Of a DNA stretch of 42,901 nucleotides, positions 8,930-17,488 are shown one piece after another. The DNA is taken from the NCBI GenBank assembly GCA_002305415.1, contig DBQX01000105.1:1-42901 (forward strand), in the 5' to 3' direction. The notes under the pieces were generated by a model, which was not told where the DNA came from, made no database searches, and saw only the letters and a program-made list of their open reading frames with translations. Within the stretch, counting starts at the first letter, position 1, and the number at the start of each line of letters is the position of its first letter. Position numbers and translations under genes: made by a program. The stretch comes from Actinomycetales bacterium UBA1383 (GTDB lineage Bacteria; Actinomycetota; Actinomycetes; Actinomycetales; Actinomycetaceae).

Positions 8930-10079
8930 CAGCTTCCGCGGTCCTGGTGACCGGGAAGCGCCGCAGTGCGGACTCCCGTGCGCGCCCGGCCCGCCGGCGG
9001 GCCTCGTCCGGGTCCGTGAGGGCGGCGACGATGGCGGCGGCCAGGGCGGCGTCGTCGCCCGGCGGGACGAGCCACCCGAGGGGAGGGCCGGCGTCGTCGG
9101 GCGCGACGATCTCGGTGACGCCGCCACCGCGGGTGGCGACGACCGGCACCCCCCGGATCATCGCCTCGACCACCACCTGGCCGAAGGGCTCGGGTGTGGG
9201 GGAGGCGTGGACGCACAGGGTGAGGGCGTCGAGTTCCGCCGCGACGTCGGCCACGAAGCCGGGGAACTCCACCCGGTCGGCGATCCCGAGGGCGCCGGCC
9301 TCCCGGCGGACGGCCGCGGCGTAGTCCTCCTCCCCGAAGAGGGCGTCCCCGATGAGGCGGAACCGCACCGCGGGGCGCTCCCGCAGCACGCGGGCCGCCG
9401 CGCGCACCAGCACGAGCTGGCCCTTGGTGGGGCTGATCCGCCCCACGAGACCCACCACGGGAGGCTCCGGGAGGTTCCGCTCGGCGGGAGCGGGCCCCAC
9501 CTGCTCGGCACTGAACCCCGGATGGGCGACCGTGAGGCGGCGGACACCCGGGAGCGTCGCGGCGGTCGCGGCGGAGTTCACGACGACGTGGCGGGGCACC
9601 AGCCGGGCGAGGAGCCGCAGGAGGCGGACGAGGGGCGCCGGGAGGTAGTCCGGGCTGACGCGGTCGTGGACGTGCCACACCAGCGGCCGGCGGGCGATCC
9701 AGGCAGCCGGGATGCCGATGAGGTCCGCCTTCAGGGAGGTGGTGTGGACGACGTCGGGGTTCAGGCGCCGCAGGTGGCGGCCGAGACGGATGGCGAAGGG
9801 GAGGACTCGAGCGGCGTTCCGGGCCGCCACCAGGGGAGACCGGCCGGCGGCGTGCCGGTCCGTGGTGGCGAGGGCCGGGGCGAGAAGGAGGATCTCGACC
9901 GGGTGGCCGCGGGCCCGCAGGGTGGCGGCGAGCGGCCCGTCCGAGAAGAGGACGGTGTGGGCCTCCACGTCCTCCAGGTGGTCGAGGAGGCGCACCAGCG
10001 CGAGCTCCGCGCCCCCGAGGGCGGCGGTGTGGTCCAGGACGGCGACGCGGAGGGGACGTGCGGGTGGCGTCGTCGTCAT
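8811..10079 (-). CDS. Glycosyltransferase family 4 with read-through C-terminal tail
   Basis: GT-B glycosyltransferase of 422 residues, the third gene of a minus-strand operon. The N-terminus LRVAVLDHTAALGGAELALV is the GGAE acceptor loop. The donor half has VVGLVGRISPTKGQLVLV, FRLIGDALFGEEDYAAAV and HASPTPEPFGQVVVEAMIRG (E-x7-E). The natural end appears to be around VSEVWRGVV. The last 30 residues are an Arg/Cys-rich string encoded by the antisense of the truncated acyltransferase, so the original stop codon was probably lost. The ATG at 10079 overlaps the upstream stop (ATGA). It probably adds a sugar in the same pathway as the polyol-phosphate transferase upstream. Confidence 0.85.
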   Translation of the reverse strand: MTTTPPARPLRVAVLDHTAALGGAELALVRLLDHLEDVEAHTVLFSDGPLAATLRARGHPVEILLLAPALATTDRHAAGRSPLVAARNAARVLPFAIRLGRHLRRLNPDVVHTTSLKADLIGIPAAWIARRPLVWHVHDRVSPDYLPAPLVRLLRLLARLVPRHVVVNSAATAATLPGVRRLTVAHPGFSAEQVGPAPAERNLPEPPVVGLVGRISPTKGQLVLVRAAARVLRERPAVRFRLIGDALFGEEDYAAAVRREAGALGIADRVEFPGFVADVAAELDALTLCVHASPTPEPFGQVVVEAMIRGVPVVATRGGGVTEIVAPDDAGPPLGWLVPPGDDAALAAAIVAALTDPDEARRRAGRARESALRRFPVTRTAEAVSEVWRGVVCRGRCRRPRRRGRRGRRAEPVRRARRTCRR

Positions 10080-11281
10080 GCCTGCTCCGGCGGCGCGGCC
10101 AGGGGTGGCGGCGGGAGGCGGAGGAGGTCGTAGGTGACCTCGCGGATCCGCTCCGCCGCCTTGCCCGGGTGGGAGTTGAGCTGGGCGGCGAGCTCCCGCA
10201 GGCCCGGTGGGGGCCCGTCGCGGAGCGCCGCCCGCAGCGCCTCGCCGAGGTCGGCCGCGTCCGGGCGGATGGCCGGCGTCACCTCGTGCAGCTGCCACAC
10301 CGGGCTGCCGGGCTCGAGCACGCCCACGGCGGCGGGGACGTGGACCACGGGGCGGCCGATGAGGGCGGCGTGCGTGGTCACGGAGGTGTGGTCGGAGAGC
10401 ACCACGTCGCACGCCACGAGGAAGGGCACCCAGTCCTCGTCCGGGTCACGGACCCAGAAGCCCCGGGACGCCAGGGCGGCCACCTGCTCGCCCCAGTTGC
10501 GCTCCCCGGGGGCGCCGGGCGCGTGGTCGAGGCGGTGGGCGCTCAGGATGAAGCGGAACTCGTCCCGGAGGGACTCGGCCTGCGCCAGGATCGCGTCCCC
10601 GAAGCGGTGGAAGAGGCCGTTCGGACCCCACGTGCTGAACACGAGGACCACGCGGTCCGTGGGCGTGAAGCCGAGACGCTCCCGGTGCCGCGCCCGGTTC
10701 GGGACCTCCGCGAGCAGGCGGTCGTCCCCGAGGTTCCCGACCACCTCGACGGCCCGCTCGAAGGCCGGATCGCACTCCACGGCCAGCCGCTTGACGGCGT
10801 CGCTGCTGACGAGGACCTTCGTGTAGCGGAGCCGGCCCCGGTGGTCGAAGGCGCCGGGACCGAAGGCGTAGACGCTGCCGTCCACGCGCTTGCCGGGCAG
10901 TCCGTGCTGGATCCGGATCACCGGGCAGCGATGCGGCTTGGGGACCGCCGGTTCGTGGTGGTCCGCCACCACGGCCAGGTCCCAGCGGAACACGCTGGCC
11001 CAGAGCAGGCTCACCTCGGGGAGGGGGAGGGCCGCGCGGGTGCGTGCCGCCGAGCCGGGCTGCCGCTGCTGCCGAGGTACGAGCAGCCGGAACCGGAGCC
11101 GCGGGTCATCGGCGAACAGGCGGCGGAAGTCCGCGAGGTGGTCGGCGAGGTGGCCGCCCCCGCAGACGATGAGCACCCAGCGTTCCGACCGGCGGCGTGG
11201 AATGGCGGCGAACACGGTCCGCAGCGCACCGGTGAGGACGAGCCACGGGGCCTTGCGCAGGATCTCGCCCGGGGGGATCAC
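10076..11281 (-). CDS. CDP-glycerol:glycerophosphotransferase-like protein (TagB/TagF family)
   Basis: A 401-residue protein whose motifs fit enzymes that move polyol phosphate from a CDP-polyol to a polymer. IRIQHGLPGKRVDG resembles the HG-x-P-x-K motif. VLVFSTWGPNGLF and ILSAHRLDH follow, then DVVLSDHTSVTTHAALIGRP matches the SD-x-SS...kPv pattern of the C-terminal GT-B half. The upstream neighbour is a TarI/IspD-like cytidylyltransferase whose stop overlaps this GTG start (GTGA), which supports a CDP-activated substrate. The expected role is decorating or building the polysaccharide with a polyol phosphate at the cytoplasmic membrane face. A longer in-frame start at 11320 exists but would lie within the upstream gene. 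Assignment to the family is moderate; the exact polyol is unknown. Confidence 0.65.
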   Translation of the reverse strand: MIPPGEILRKAPWLVLTGALRTVFAAIPRRRSERWVLIVCGGGHLADHLADFRRLFADDPRLRFRLLVPRQQRQPGSAARTRAALPLPEVSLLWASVFRWDLAVVADHHEPAVPKPHRCPVIRIQHGLPGKRVDGSVYAFGPGAFDHRGRLRYTKVLVSSDAVKRLAVECDPAFERAVEVVGNLGDDRLLAEVPNRARHRERLGFTPTDRVVLVFSTWGPNGLFHRFGDAILAQAESLRDEFRFILSAHRLDHAPGAPGERNWGEQVAALASRGFWVRDPDEDWVPFLVACDVVLSDHTSVTTHAALIGRPVVHVPAAVGVLEPGSPVWQLHEVTPAIRPDAADLGEALRAALRDGPPPGLRELAAQLNSHPGKAAERIREVTYDLLRLPPPPLAAPPEQA

Positions 11282-11985
11282 TCGTGTCCCCAGTAGGAGT
11301 CGAGTCCGAGCTCCTCCCACACCGCGGGTTCACGGAGGATGGCCTCCGCGGTGAGCAGGTCGGTCCGGGTGGTGATCTTGAAGTTCGCGGGCGTTCCCGG
11401 GACGAAGCGGACGGTGTGCCCGCAGTGGAGCATGAGCTCGGTGTCGCTCAGCGGGGTGAAGCCCTCGCGGTGGGCGCGCTCGTGGGCGGCGCGGAAGAGG
11501 CTCGTGCGGAAGCTCTGGGGGGTATTGATGTACTTCAGGCGGGCGCGCGGCACGATGCGCTCGGCGAACTCGTCCCCCTCGCAGAGGTTGTACTCGAGAG
11601 GGGTTGCGGTGGTGATGCAGTCGTCGTCGCCCCGCACCTGTTCCACGAGCCGCCGCGTCACGAACGCCATGGCCGCGTTGTGGGTGAGCACCCGCTCCGA
11701 ACGGATGTGAGCGAGTCCCAGCCGGACCGACTCGGCGCGGGTCCGGCCACCGGGCACGAGCTCCCATCCCGGCTGGGCGTGCTGCTCGAGGATCTCCCGG
11801 GCGCGGTCCATCATGTCCGGGGCGCAGACGAGCACCCTGGCCCCGATCCAGGGAACCGAGTCGAACACCCGGATGCCGTATACCATCGCCGGATGGCCAC
11901 CAAGCGAGAGGAACTGCTTCGGCACTTCGCCCCCGACCCGCGTCCCGGCACCCGCCGCCAGCACGAGGAGGTCCTGGCGCTCCAC
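11278..11985 (-). CDS. TarI/IspD-family cytidylyltransferase (probable CDP-polyol synthesis)
   Basis: A 235-residue nucleotidyltransferase with LLVLAAGAGTRVGGEVPKQF at the N-terminus, the CTP-binding loop with the lysine of PKQF. GGRTRAESVRLGL, TPQSFRTSL and FKITTRTDLLTAEAIL follow in the order seen in IspD and TarI. Next to a glycerophosphotransferase-like gene, a TarI-like role (CTP plus polyol phosphate to CDP-polyol) is more likely than the isoprenoid IspD role. The usual HDxxRP motif reads THNAAMAF here, so the conserved Asp and Arg are replaced, which may mean altered substrate use. The GTG at 11985 is preceded by a GAGGTGACG stretch. It is first in a three-gene minus-strand operon and divergent from the gene at 12060. 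Confidence 0.75.
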   Translation of the reverse strand: MERQDLLVLAAGAGTRVGGEVPKQFLSLGGHPAMVYGIRVFDSVPWIGARVLVCAPDMMDRAREILEQHAQPGWELVPGGRTRAESVRLGLAHIRSERVLTHNAAMAFVTRRLVEQVRGDDDCITTATPLEYNLCEGDEFAERIVPRARLKYINTPQSFRTSLFRAAHERAHREGFTPLSDTELMLHCGHTVRFVPGTPANFKITTRTDLLTAEAILREPAVWEELGLDSYWGHE

Positions 11986-12059
11986 CCGTCACCTCGCTCT
12001 CGCAGCCGCTCGCGACAAGTATGGCAGGGGTCGGAACGGCGTCCCGGCGGGAGTCCGGC

Positions 12060-12953
12060 ATGAAGGTCTACCTCGTCAATGACACCTCGTCCTTCCACGC
12101 CGGCTCCGCTGCCGTCATCGCCTCCCTGCGGCAGAAGCTCGGCGCGGAGGGCCACGAGGTCATCCACGCCACGCCGCGGCCCCGCGGCCCGGAGCGGCGG
12201 TGGATCAGGGCGTGCGACGCCGTCGTCGTCAACGGCGAGGGGGCCATGCAGGAGGAGGCCAAGGGGTGGGACGACCACCGCGTCACCCGCATCATGGAGG
12301 GCCTGGCGCTCGCCAAGGACCTCGGAAAGCGTGCCTACCTCGTGAACTCGGTCTGGTACCGGAACGCCCTGGGGTGGGGTGACCTGCTCCGTTCCCTCGA
12401 CGGCGTCTGGGTGCGTGAGGTCGCGAGCCAGCGGGAGATGGAACGCGAGCAGGGCTTCCGGCCGGAGGTCTTCCCCGATCTCAGCCACAGCTGCCCCATC
12501 GACGAGAACGTGGCGGCGCGGAACCTGGCCGGCCTCGACGTAGTCGGGACCTTCTACGAACGCAACATGGCGGAGGGCGAGCGGTTCGGACGCTTCAACC
12601 GGCACTTCTGGCGGGCCGCCCACCTCGGCCTCGGTGGCGACGCGGAGCGCCGGGGCCACGTGAGCTGGTCGCACGTGGTCAAGAGCCTCCGCGGCGCCAA
12701 CGTCTACGCGACGGGCCAGCACCACGGGGTGTACGCGGCCTGCCGCGCGCGGGTCCCCTTCGCGCCGTTCCGGCTGTACAACCACAAGATCACCGGGCTG
12801 TTCGAGTGGGCCGGCGTGGACATCCCGATCGCCACCACCCTGCAGGAACTCCTCGACGGCATCCAGTTCGCGAAGGACAACCGCGCCCTGTTCGAGCAGT
12901 TCTTCGACTGGCTGGAGGAGCAGCCGGCCTGGCCCGGCCTGCAGGCGGGCTGA
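12060..12953 (+). CDS. Polysaccharide pyruvyltransferase-like protein
   Basis: A 297-residue protein resembling the polysaccharide pyruvyltransferase family, which places ketal pyruvate on surface sugars. Supporting strings in family order are VVVNGEGAM (the GGG-like loop), GVWVREVASQREME (the vRD-x2-S region), PDLS, and ATGQHHGVYAACRARVPF followed by HKITGLFEW, the RxHxxxxA...P...K pattern. The family's Arg before His is replaced by Gln, so it is a divergent member. The ATG at 12060 is chosen because KVYLVNDTSSFHAGS begins the first beta-strand; an upstream in-frame ATG at 12021 would add 13 poorly conserved residues. It stands alone on this strand between two minus-strand genes. Confidence 0.6.
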   Translation: MKVYLVNDTSSFHAGSAAVIASLRQKLGAEGHEVIHATPRPRGPERRWIRACDAVVVNGEGAMQEEAKGWDDHRVTRIMEGLALAKDLGKRAYLVNSVWYRNALGWGDLLRSLDGVWVREVASQREMEREQGFRPEVFPDLSHSCPIDENVAARNLAGLDVVGTFYERNMAEGERFGRFNRHFWRAAHLGLGGDAERRGHVSWSHVVKSLRGANVYATGQHHGVYAACRARVPFAPFRLYNHKITGLFEWAGVDIPIATTLQELLDGIQFAKDNRALFEQFFDWLEEQPAWPGLQAG

Positions 12954-12988
12954 CGGGCGCCTCCTCGGGGTTCAGGGGAGTGACCGGT

Positions 12989-14041
12989 TCAGCGCAGCGA
13001 CGCCCAGACCCGGGCGTGCGCGGCGGCACTTCGCTCCCAGGTGAACCTGCCGGCCCGCTCCCGGCCGCGCAGCACCATCGCGTCGATGCCGGCACCGCCC
13101 GCGGCGGCGGCGAGCACCCCCTCCGCGATCTGGCCGGGGGTGGGTTCCACGAGGATCCCCCCGTCACCGACCACTTCCGGGAGTGAACTGGTCCGGGCCG
13201 CCACCACCGGAGTGCGGGTGGCCATCGCCTCCAGGGCGGGCAACCCGAAACCCTCGTACAGCGAGGGCACCACCATCACGTCGGCCGCCGCGATCAGGCC
13301 GGGAATGACGTCGCCGGGCACGCGTCCGACCAGGTGGACCCCGGCGACGTCCCGGAACAGCTCGGTACGGCGAGGGTGGGGCGGCCCGGACAGCACGAGC
13401 GAGAGGTCCGGCCGCGAGCTGTGGACCAGCGGCCACGCCTCCGCGAGTGCCTCGAGGTTCTTGCGCCGGGACGCCCCGCCCGCGGCGAGCACGTAGGGTC
13501 CGCGGAGCCCCAGCGACTCCAGAACGGCGGGGGACGCGGGCGCGGCGTCGAAGAACCGCGCGTCCACGCCGTTGTGCACCACGACCGGGTCGCGGATCCC
13601 GAGGAGGTCCACGGCCTCGGACGCGCTGAACTCCGAGACGCAGATGACCGCCGCCGCGCGCCGGGCCTCCTCCGCCGCCGCCCGGACCGGGGCGGACTCG
13701 TCCGGGAACTTCCACGCGACGACGTCGTGCAGCGTGATCACGTCGGCGTGCGGGGACGGCGGAAGCTCGAGCCCCATGCGGTGCACGACGGCGCCACGCG
13801 GGTACACCAGCCGGCCCACCTCCCGGCGGGCGCGGGGCGACGCCGTCGCGAGCCAGCCCATCGGGAGGCGCCGGTCCCCGGGGAGGGGGGAGCGCAGCGA
13901 CCGGAACACGGAGCGCCGCACGGTCCAGCCCGGCTGGAGCGCGTCGAGCGCACCGGCGGCGCGGGAGGCGATCTCGTCCTCGTAGACCTGGGCGCCCATG
14001 GGTGCCGCCGTCGCGGCCGTTGCGATGATGAGGCGTGGCAT
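12989..14041 (-). CDS. Glycosyltransferase family 4 (mannosyltransferase-like)
   Basis: GT4 glycosyltransferase of 350 residues. The first half has DVITLHDVVAWKFPDESAPV and VICVSEFSASEAVDLL, strings typical of WbdA/MtfB-like mannosyltransferases. The donor half has VVHNGVDARFF, VLAAGGASRRKNLEALAEAW and PSLYEGFGLPALEAMATRTP (E-x7-E). No membrane segment is present. The ATG at 14041 begins PRLIIATAATAAP. The gene is transcribed alone. Its start codon lies about 80 bases from the start of the divergent GT4 at 14122, so the two share a control region. Mannose is suggested by resemblance only. Confidence 0.85.
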   Translation of the reverse strand: MPRLIIATAATAAPMGAQVYEDEIASRAAGALDALQPGWTVRRSVFRSLRSPLPGDRRLPMGWLATASPRARREVGRLVYPRGAVVHRMGLELPPSPHADVITLHDVVAWKFPDESAPVRAAAEEARRAAAVICVSEFSASEAVDLLGIRDPVVVHNGVDARFFDAAPASPAVLESLGLRGPYVLAAGGASRRKNLEALAEAWPLVHSSRPDLSLVLSGPPHPRRTELFRDVAGVHLVGRVPGDVIPGLIAAADVMVVPSLYEGFGLPALEAMATRTPVVAARTSSLPEVVGDGGILVEPTPGQIAEGVLAAAAGGAGIDAMVLRGRERAGRFTWERSAAAHARVWASLR

Positions 14042-14072
14042 GGGGCTCCGGGGTGGGCGGCGGGGTCCCGCC

Positions 14073-14078
14073 TATAAT
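14073..14078 (+). promoter_or_regulatory. Consensus -10 hexamer TATAAT
   Basis: A perfect TATAAT lies 43 bases upstream of the GTG at 14122, in DNA where AT-rich hexamers are rare. No clear -35 is seen in the G-rich stretch 16-19 bases upstream. It probably drives the gene run starting at 14122. Confidence 0.5.
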
Positions 14079-14121
14079 CGCACGGACGGGGATGACGGTC
14101 CCCGGTGGTGGGGAGGCGCGC

Positions 14122-15270
14122 GTGGTCGCAGCACGGAGGGTCGCGCTGATCTCGTCGAGCTTCCACCCCTACCCCGGCGGGGTCGAGGAGCACGTCCGGA
14201 ACGTCGCGCGCGAACTGCGCGTGCTCGGCCACGAGGTGGTGGTCTGGACCGTGGACCGCGGCGAGCACCTGGGCACCGCGATGCACGACGGCGTGGAGGT
14301 GCGGTACCTGCCCACGCCCCTTCCCGCAGCCCGGCCCGGCGCCGCCCTCCGCTTCCTGCGGGATGTCCCCGCCGCCTGGTCCGCCTGGAGGCGCGCGTTC
14401 CGGGACTTCCGCCCGGACATCCTGAACATCCAGTGCTTCGGCCCCAACGGGATCTACGCGCTCGCGCTGCACCACCGCACGGGCGTGCCCCTCGTGCTCA
14501 GCTCCCACGGCGAGACCTTCGTGGACCCGGAGGTCTTCGAGCAGTCACGGCTGCTGACCGCCGCCCTCACCCGCGCGTTGCGGGACTCCGCGCTCGTCAC
14601 CGGGTGCTCGGCCCTCGTCCTGCAGGACCTGCGCCGCCACCACCCCGTCGACGGGGTGGTCGTGCCGAACGGTGTGGACCTGGACGAGGCCGGCGGCCCG
14701 GCCCCCGACCGCGACGAGAGGACCATCCTCGCTGTCGGGCGCCTCGTGCGGGTCAAGGGCTTCGACCTGCTGCTGCGGGCGTTCGCGCGGGCGCGCCTCG
14801 ACCCGGGTACCCGGCTCGTGATCGCCGGTGACGGCCCGGCCCGCGGCGAACTCGAGCGTCTCGCGGCGGACCTGGGAGTGCGTGACCGGGTCGAGTTCAC
14901 CGGCCGGCTCGACCGGGCCGGCGTCGTCGCGGCGATGGCCGGAGCTGGCGTGGTGGTGGTCCCGAGCCGCATCGAGGCGTTCGGCATCGTCGTCCTCGAG
15001 GCGTGGCGAAGCGGGGCCGCGCTCGTCGCCACCACCCGGGGTGGGCCGGCGGACATCGTCACGGACGGGGTCGACGGGATCCTCGTCGACCCCGAGGACG
15101 TCGACGCCCTCGCCGCCGCGCTCGCCCGGGTGGCCGGTGACCCCGCACTGCGTCAGCGGCTGGCCAGTGCGGGGCGCGAGCGCGTCACGTCCTTCACCTG
15201 GCAGCGGACGGCCGTGTGCTACGCCGCGGCCTTCGACGGCGTCACGAGGGGCGGAGGCGGACATGCCTGA
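14122..15270 (+). CDS. Glycosyltransferase family 4
   Basis: GT4 enzyme of 382 residues. The N-terminus ALISSSFHPYPGGVEEHVRN carries the GGVEEH acceptor loop. The donor half has VVVPNGVDLDEA, ILAVGRLVRVKGFDLLLRAF and VPSRIEAFGIVVLEAWRSGA (E-x7-E). SSHGETFVDPE and TGCSALVLQDL also fit the family. The GTG at 14122 has GGGGAGG six bases upstream; in-frame ATGs at 14035 and 14092 are possible but less well placed. The end overlaps the start of the next gene by eight bases, so translation may be coupled. It should add one sugar to a lipid-linked acceptor; specificity is unknown. Confidence 0.87.
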   Translation: MVAARRVALISSSFHPYPGGVEEHVRNVARELRVLGHEVVVWTVDRGEHLGTAMHDGVEVRYLPTPLPAARPGAALRFLRDVPAAWSAWRRAFRDFRPDILNIQCFGPNGIYALALHHRTGVPLVLSSHGETFVDPEVFEQSRLLTAALTRALRDSALVTGCSALVLQDLRRHHPVDGVVVPNGVDLDEAGGPAPDRDERTILAVGRLVRVKGFDLLLRAFARARLDPGTRLVIAGDGPARGELERLAADLGVRDRVEFTGRLDRAGVVAAMAGAGVVVVPSRIEAFGIVVLEAWRSGAALVATTRGGPADIVTDGVDGILVDPEDVDALAAALARVAGDPALRQRLASAGRERVTSFTWQRTAVCYAAAFDGVTRGGGGHA

Positions 15271-17455
15271 GGGGCCGCGCGACGAGGGGCCCCTGCGGGT
15301 GCTGCTCGTCTCGCCGGTGCGCGGCACCGACCCCGCCTCGGGTGACGTCACCTACACCGAGCAGCTCCTGGCGTCCCCACCGCCCGGGGTGCGGTACACC
15401 ACGTACGTCGCGGCGATCGAGGCCGGGTCGCTGGTCGACATGGGCTCGAGGGACGCGGTGCGGCGGGCGCCGACCGCGGAGCGGCCCCTCCAGCTCGCGA
15501 TCGCCGGCTGGCGGAAGGCCGAGAGCCTCGTCCGCCGGTCCGGTCTGGCCTACCGCGAACCGATCCGCGTGTTCCGCGTCGATCCCGCGGCGTTCGACCT
15601 GGTGCACGTCCACGTGTTCCGTACCCGGTTCCTCGGGCCGCACCCCCCGATCGTCGTGAGTGCCGGCGGGACCCTCCGCGGCCTGTACCGCGACGCCTGG
15701 CACTGGGGGCCGTGGCGGATCGCGACCGCGGAGGCCCTCGATCGCGTGGCGGGCGCCCTGTGGGACGCCACCCTCTTCGGGACACGGCCCGGCCGCGCGG
15801 CGCGCTTCATCACGCTGAGCGAGGACTTCCGGGAGGTGCTGCTGCGCGCTGGATGGCCTCCCACCCGCGTGGACACGGCGCCGAACTACCTCGATGCACC
15901 GCTCCTGGGACCGCGCCTGCCAGCGGCGCCGACGGTCCTCGGCTTCATCGCCAAGGACTTCGCGACGAAGGGCGGTGACGTGGCCCTCGAGGCCTTCCGC
16001 GTCCTGCGGGACCGGCATCCCCGGCTCCACCTCACGGTCGTCGGTTCCCCGGCGCCGCGGCCGCCCGAGGCCCTGCGGGCGGAGGGAATCACCTGGAGGC
16101 CCCTCGTCAGCCGCGGGGAACTGCTCGCCGAGGTCCTCCCCACGATCGACATCCTCCTGTACCCGTCCTTCCGGGACACCTCCGTCCCGTACGTGCCGAT
16201 GGAGGCGCTCGCCGCCGGCATCCCCTGCGTGGTCTCCGATTACGGGGCACTCCCGGAACTGGTGGGCGCCGACGCCGGCCGGAGCTGCCCGGTGGGGGAT
16301 GCCACCTGCGTCGTCGCGGCCGTCGAGGGGCTGCTCGACCCTGGGACCTGGGCGGCGGCCTCCGACGCGGCGCGGCGGAGGTTCCAGGAACGGTTCAGCG
16401 CGGCGTCCCAGGCGGGCGTGCTCGGGTCCGTGTACCGGCGGACCCTCGCGACCCGTCACAATCAGGGGGTGCCGTTCACGCCCCCCGCCACCGTCTCGGT
16501 CGTCATCGCGACGTACAACCGGCCCGACCACGTGAGGACCTGCCTCGAGCACCTCGCCCGGCAGACCCTGCGCCCGACGGAGGTCCTCGTCGTCGACTCC
16601 TCCCCGGACACCCGCACCGCCGACGTCGTCGCCGCCTTCCCGGGTGTCCGTCACCTCCGCAACGAGCTCGGGCGGGGCCACACGGCCACCTCACGCGCGC
16701 TCGGGATGGCCCACACGGTGGGGGACGTCGTCGCCTTCCTCGACGACGACGCCTACGCCGAGCCCGGGTGGCTGGCGGCACTCCTGGCGAGGTACACCGA
16801 GGACACGGTCGCAGCGGTGGGCGGGCGGACCCTCAACGGGCGTGAGGGCGAGGATGTGGAAGGGGTGGACGAGATCGGGTTGTTCCTCGGCGATGGGTCG
16901 CTGACGGGCAACTTCGCGGCGGATCCAGGGCGGGACCTCGATGTCGACCACGTCATCGGCGCGAACATGTCGGTGCGCCGGGACGTGGTGGAGCGGCTCG
17001 GCGGCATCCACGACCACTACCCCGGGACCTGTTTCCGTGAGGAGACGGATATCCAGCTGCGGATGCGCCGGGCCGGGTACCGGATCGTCTTCACGCCCGC
17101 GGCCGTCGTCCTCCACGTCGCCGGGACCTACGCCAAGGGGCGACGCTTCGACACGCGCTACCAGTACTACGCGTCCCGCAACCACGTCGTCCTCCTCACC
17201 CACACCCTCGGCTTCCGGGACCCGCACCTCCGCCGGCACCTGCGCGCGGTGGCGGTCCCCACGGTGGTGGGGGACCTGCGCGCGGCGCTCCGCGCCACGG
17301 TCGACCCGGCCCGGGACTCCGTGCGGTCCCGGGCCCGCGGGGCGGCGGGGGGACTCGTGCGGGCGGCGGCGGTGACCGGCGGGACGATCGCCGGCCTGGG
17401 CGCGTCCGCGCGGATCGCGCTCTCCCGGGACCACAGGACGGTGCCCACCCGCTGA
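15263..17455 (+). CDS. Bifunctional glycosyltransferase, GT4-GT2 fusion (second in locus)
   Basis: A 730-residue protein. Residues 8 to about 395 form a GT-B module with VLGFIAKDFATKGGDVALEA and LLYPSFRDTSVPYVPMEALA, a variant of the E-x7-E region. Residues about 412-650 form a GT2 module with VSVVIATYNRPDHVRTCLEH, VVDSSPDTRTADVV, AFLDDDAYAEPGWL (the DxD site) and FREETDIQLRMRRAGYRI. It has the same domain order as the protein at 1576, yet the modules are not close copies, so the fusions look independent. An internal GTG at 16468 after a CAGGGG stretch could start a separate GT2, but the frame is continuous. It probably acts at the cytoplasmic membrane face on two steps of repeat-unit assembly. 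Confidence 0.85.
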   Translation: MPEGPRDEGPLRVLLVSPVRGTDPASGDVTYTEQLLASPPPGVRYTTYVAAIEAGSLVDMGSRDAVRRAPTAERPLQLAIAGWRKAESLVRRSGLAYREPIRVFRVDPAAFDLVHVHVFRTRFLGPHPPIVVSAGGTLRGLYRDAWHWGPWRIATAEALDRVAGALWDATLFGTRPGRAARFITLSEDFREVLLRAGWPPTRVDTAPNYLDAPLLGPRLPAAPTVLGFIAKDFATKGGDVALEAFRVLRDRHPRLHLTVVGSPAPRPPEALRAEGITWRPLVSRGELLAEVLPTIDILLYPSFRDTSVPYVPMEALAAGIPCVVSDYGALPELVGADAGRSCPVGDATCVVAAVEGLLDPGTWAAASDAARRRFQERFSAASQAGVLGSVYRRTLATRHNQGVPFTPPATVSVVIATYNRPDHVRTCLEHLARQTLRPTEVLVVDSSPDTRTADVVAAFPGVRHLRNELGRGHTATSRALGMAHTVGDVVAFLDDDAYAEPGWLAALLARYTEDTVAAVGGRTLNGREGEDVEGVDEIGLFLGDGSLTGNFAADPGRDLDVDHVIGANMSVRRDVVERLGGIHDHYPGTCFREETDIQLRMRRAGYRIVFTPAAVVLHVAGTYAKGRRFDTRYQYYASRNHVVLLTHTLGFRDPHLRRHLRAVAVPTVVGDLRAALRATVDPARDSVRSRARGAAGGLVRAAAVTGGTIAGLGASARIALSRDHRTVPTR

Positions 17456-17488
17456 GGCAGCCCCGGGCGGGCATGCTTTCATGAGGAC

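Noticed and set aside
11278..11985. Housekeeping ispD of isoprenoid synthesis
   Set aside because: No ispF or MEP-pathway neighbour, the HDxxRP motif is replaced, and the gene is coupled to a glycerophosphotransferase-like gene. It cannot be fully excluded.
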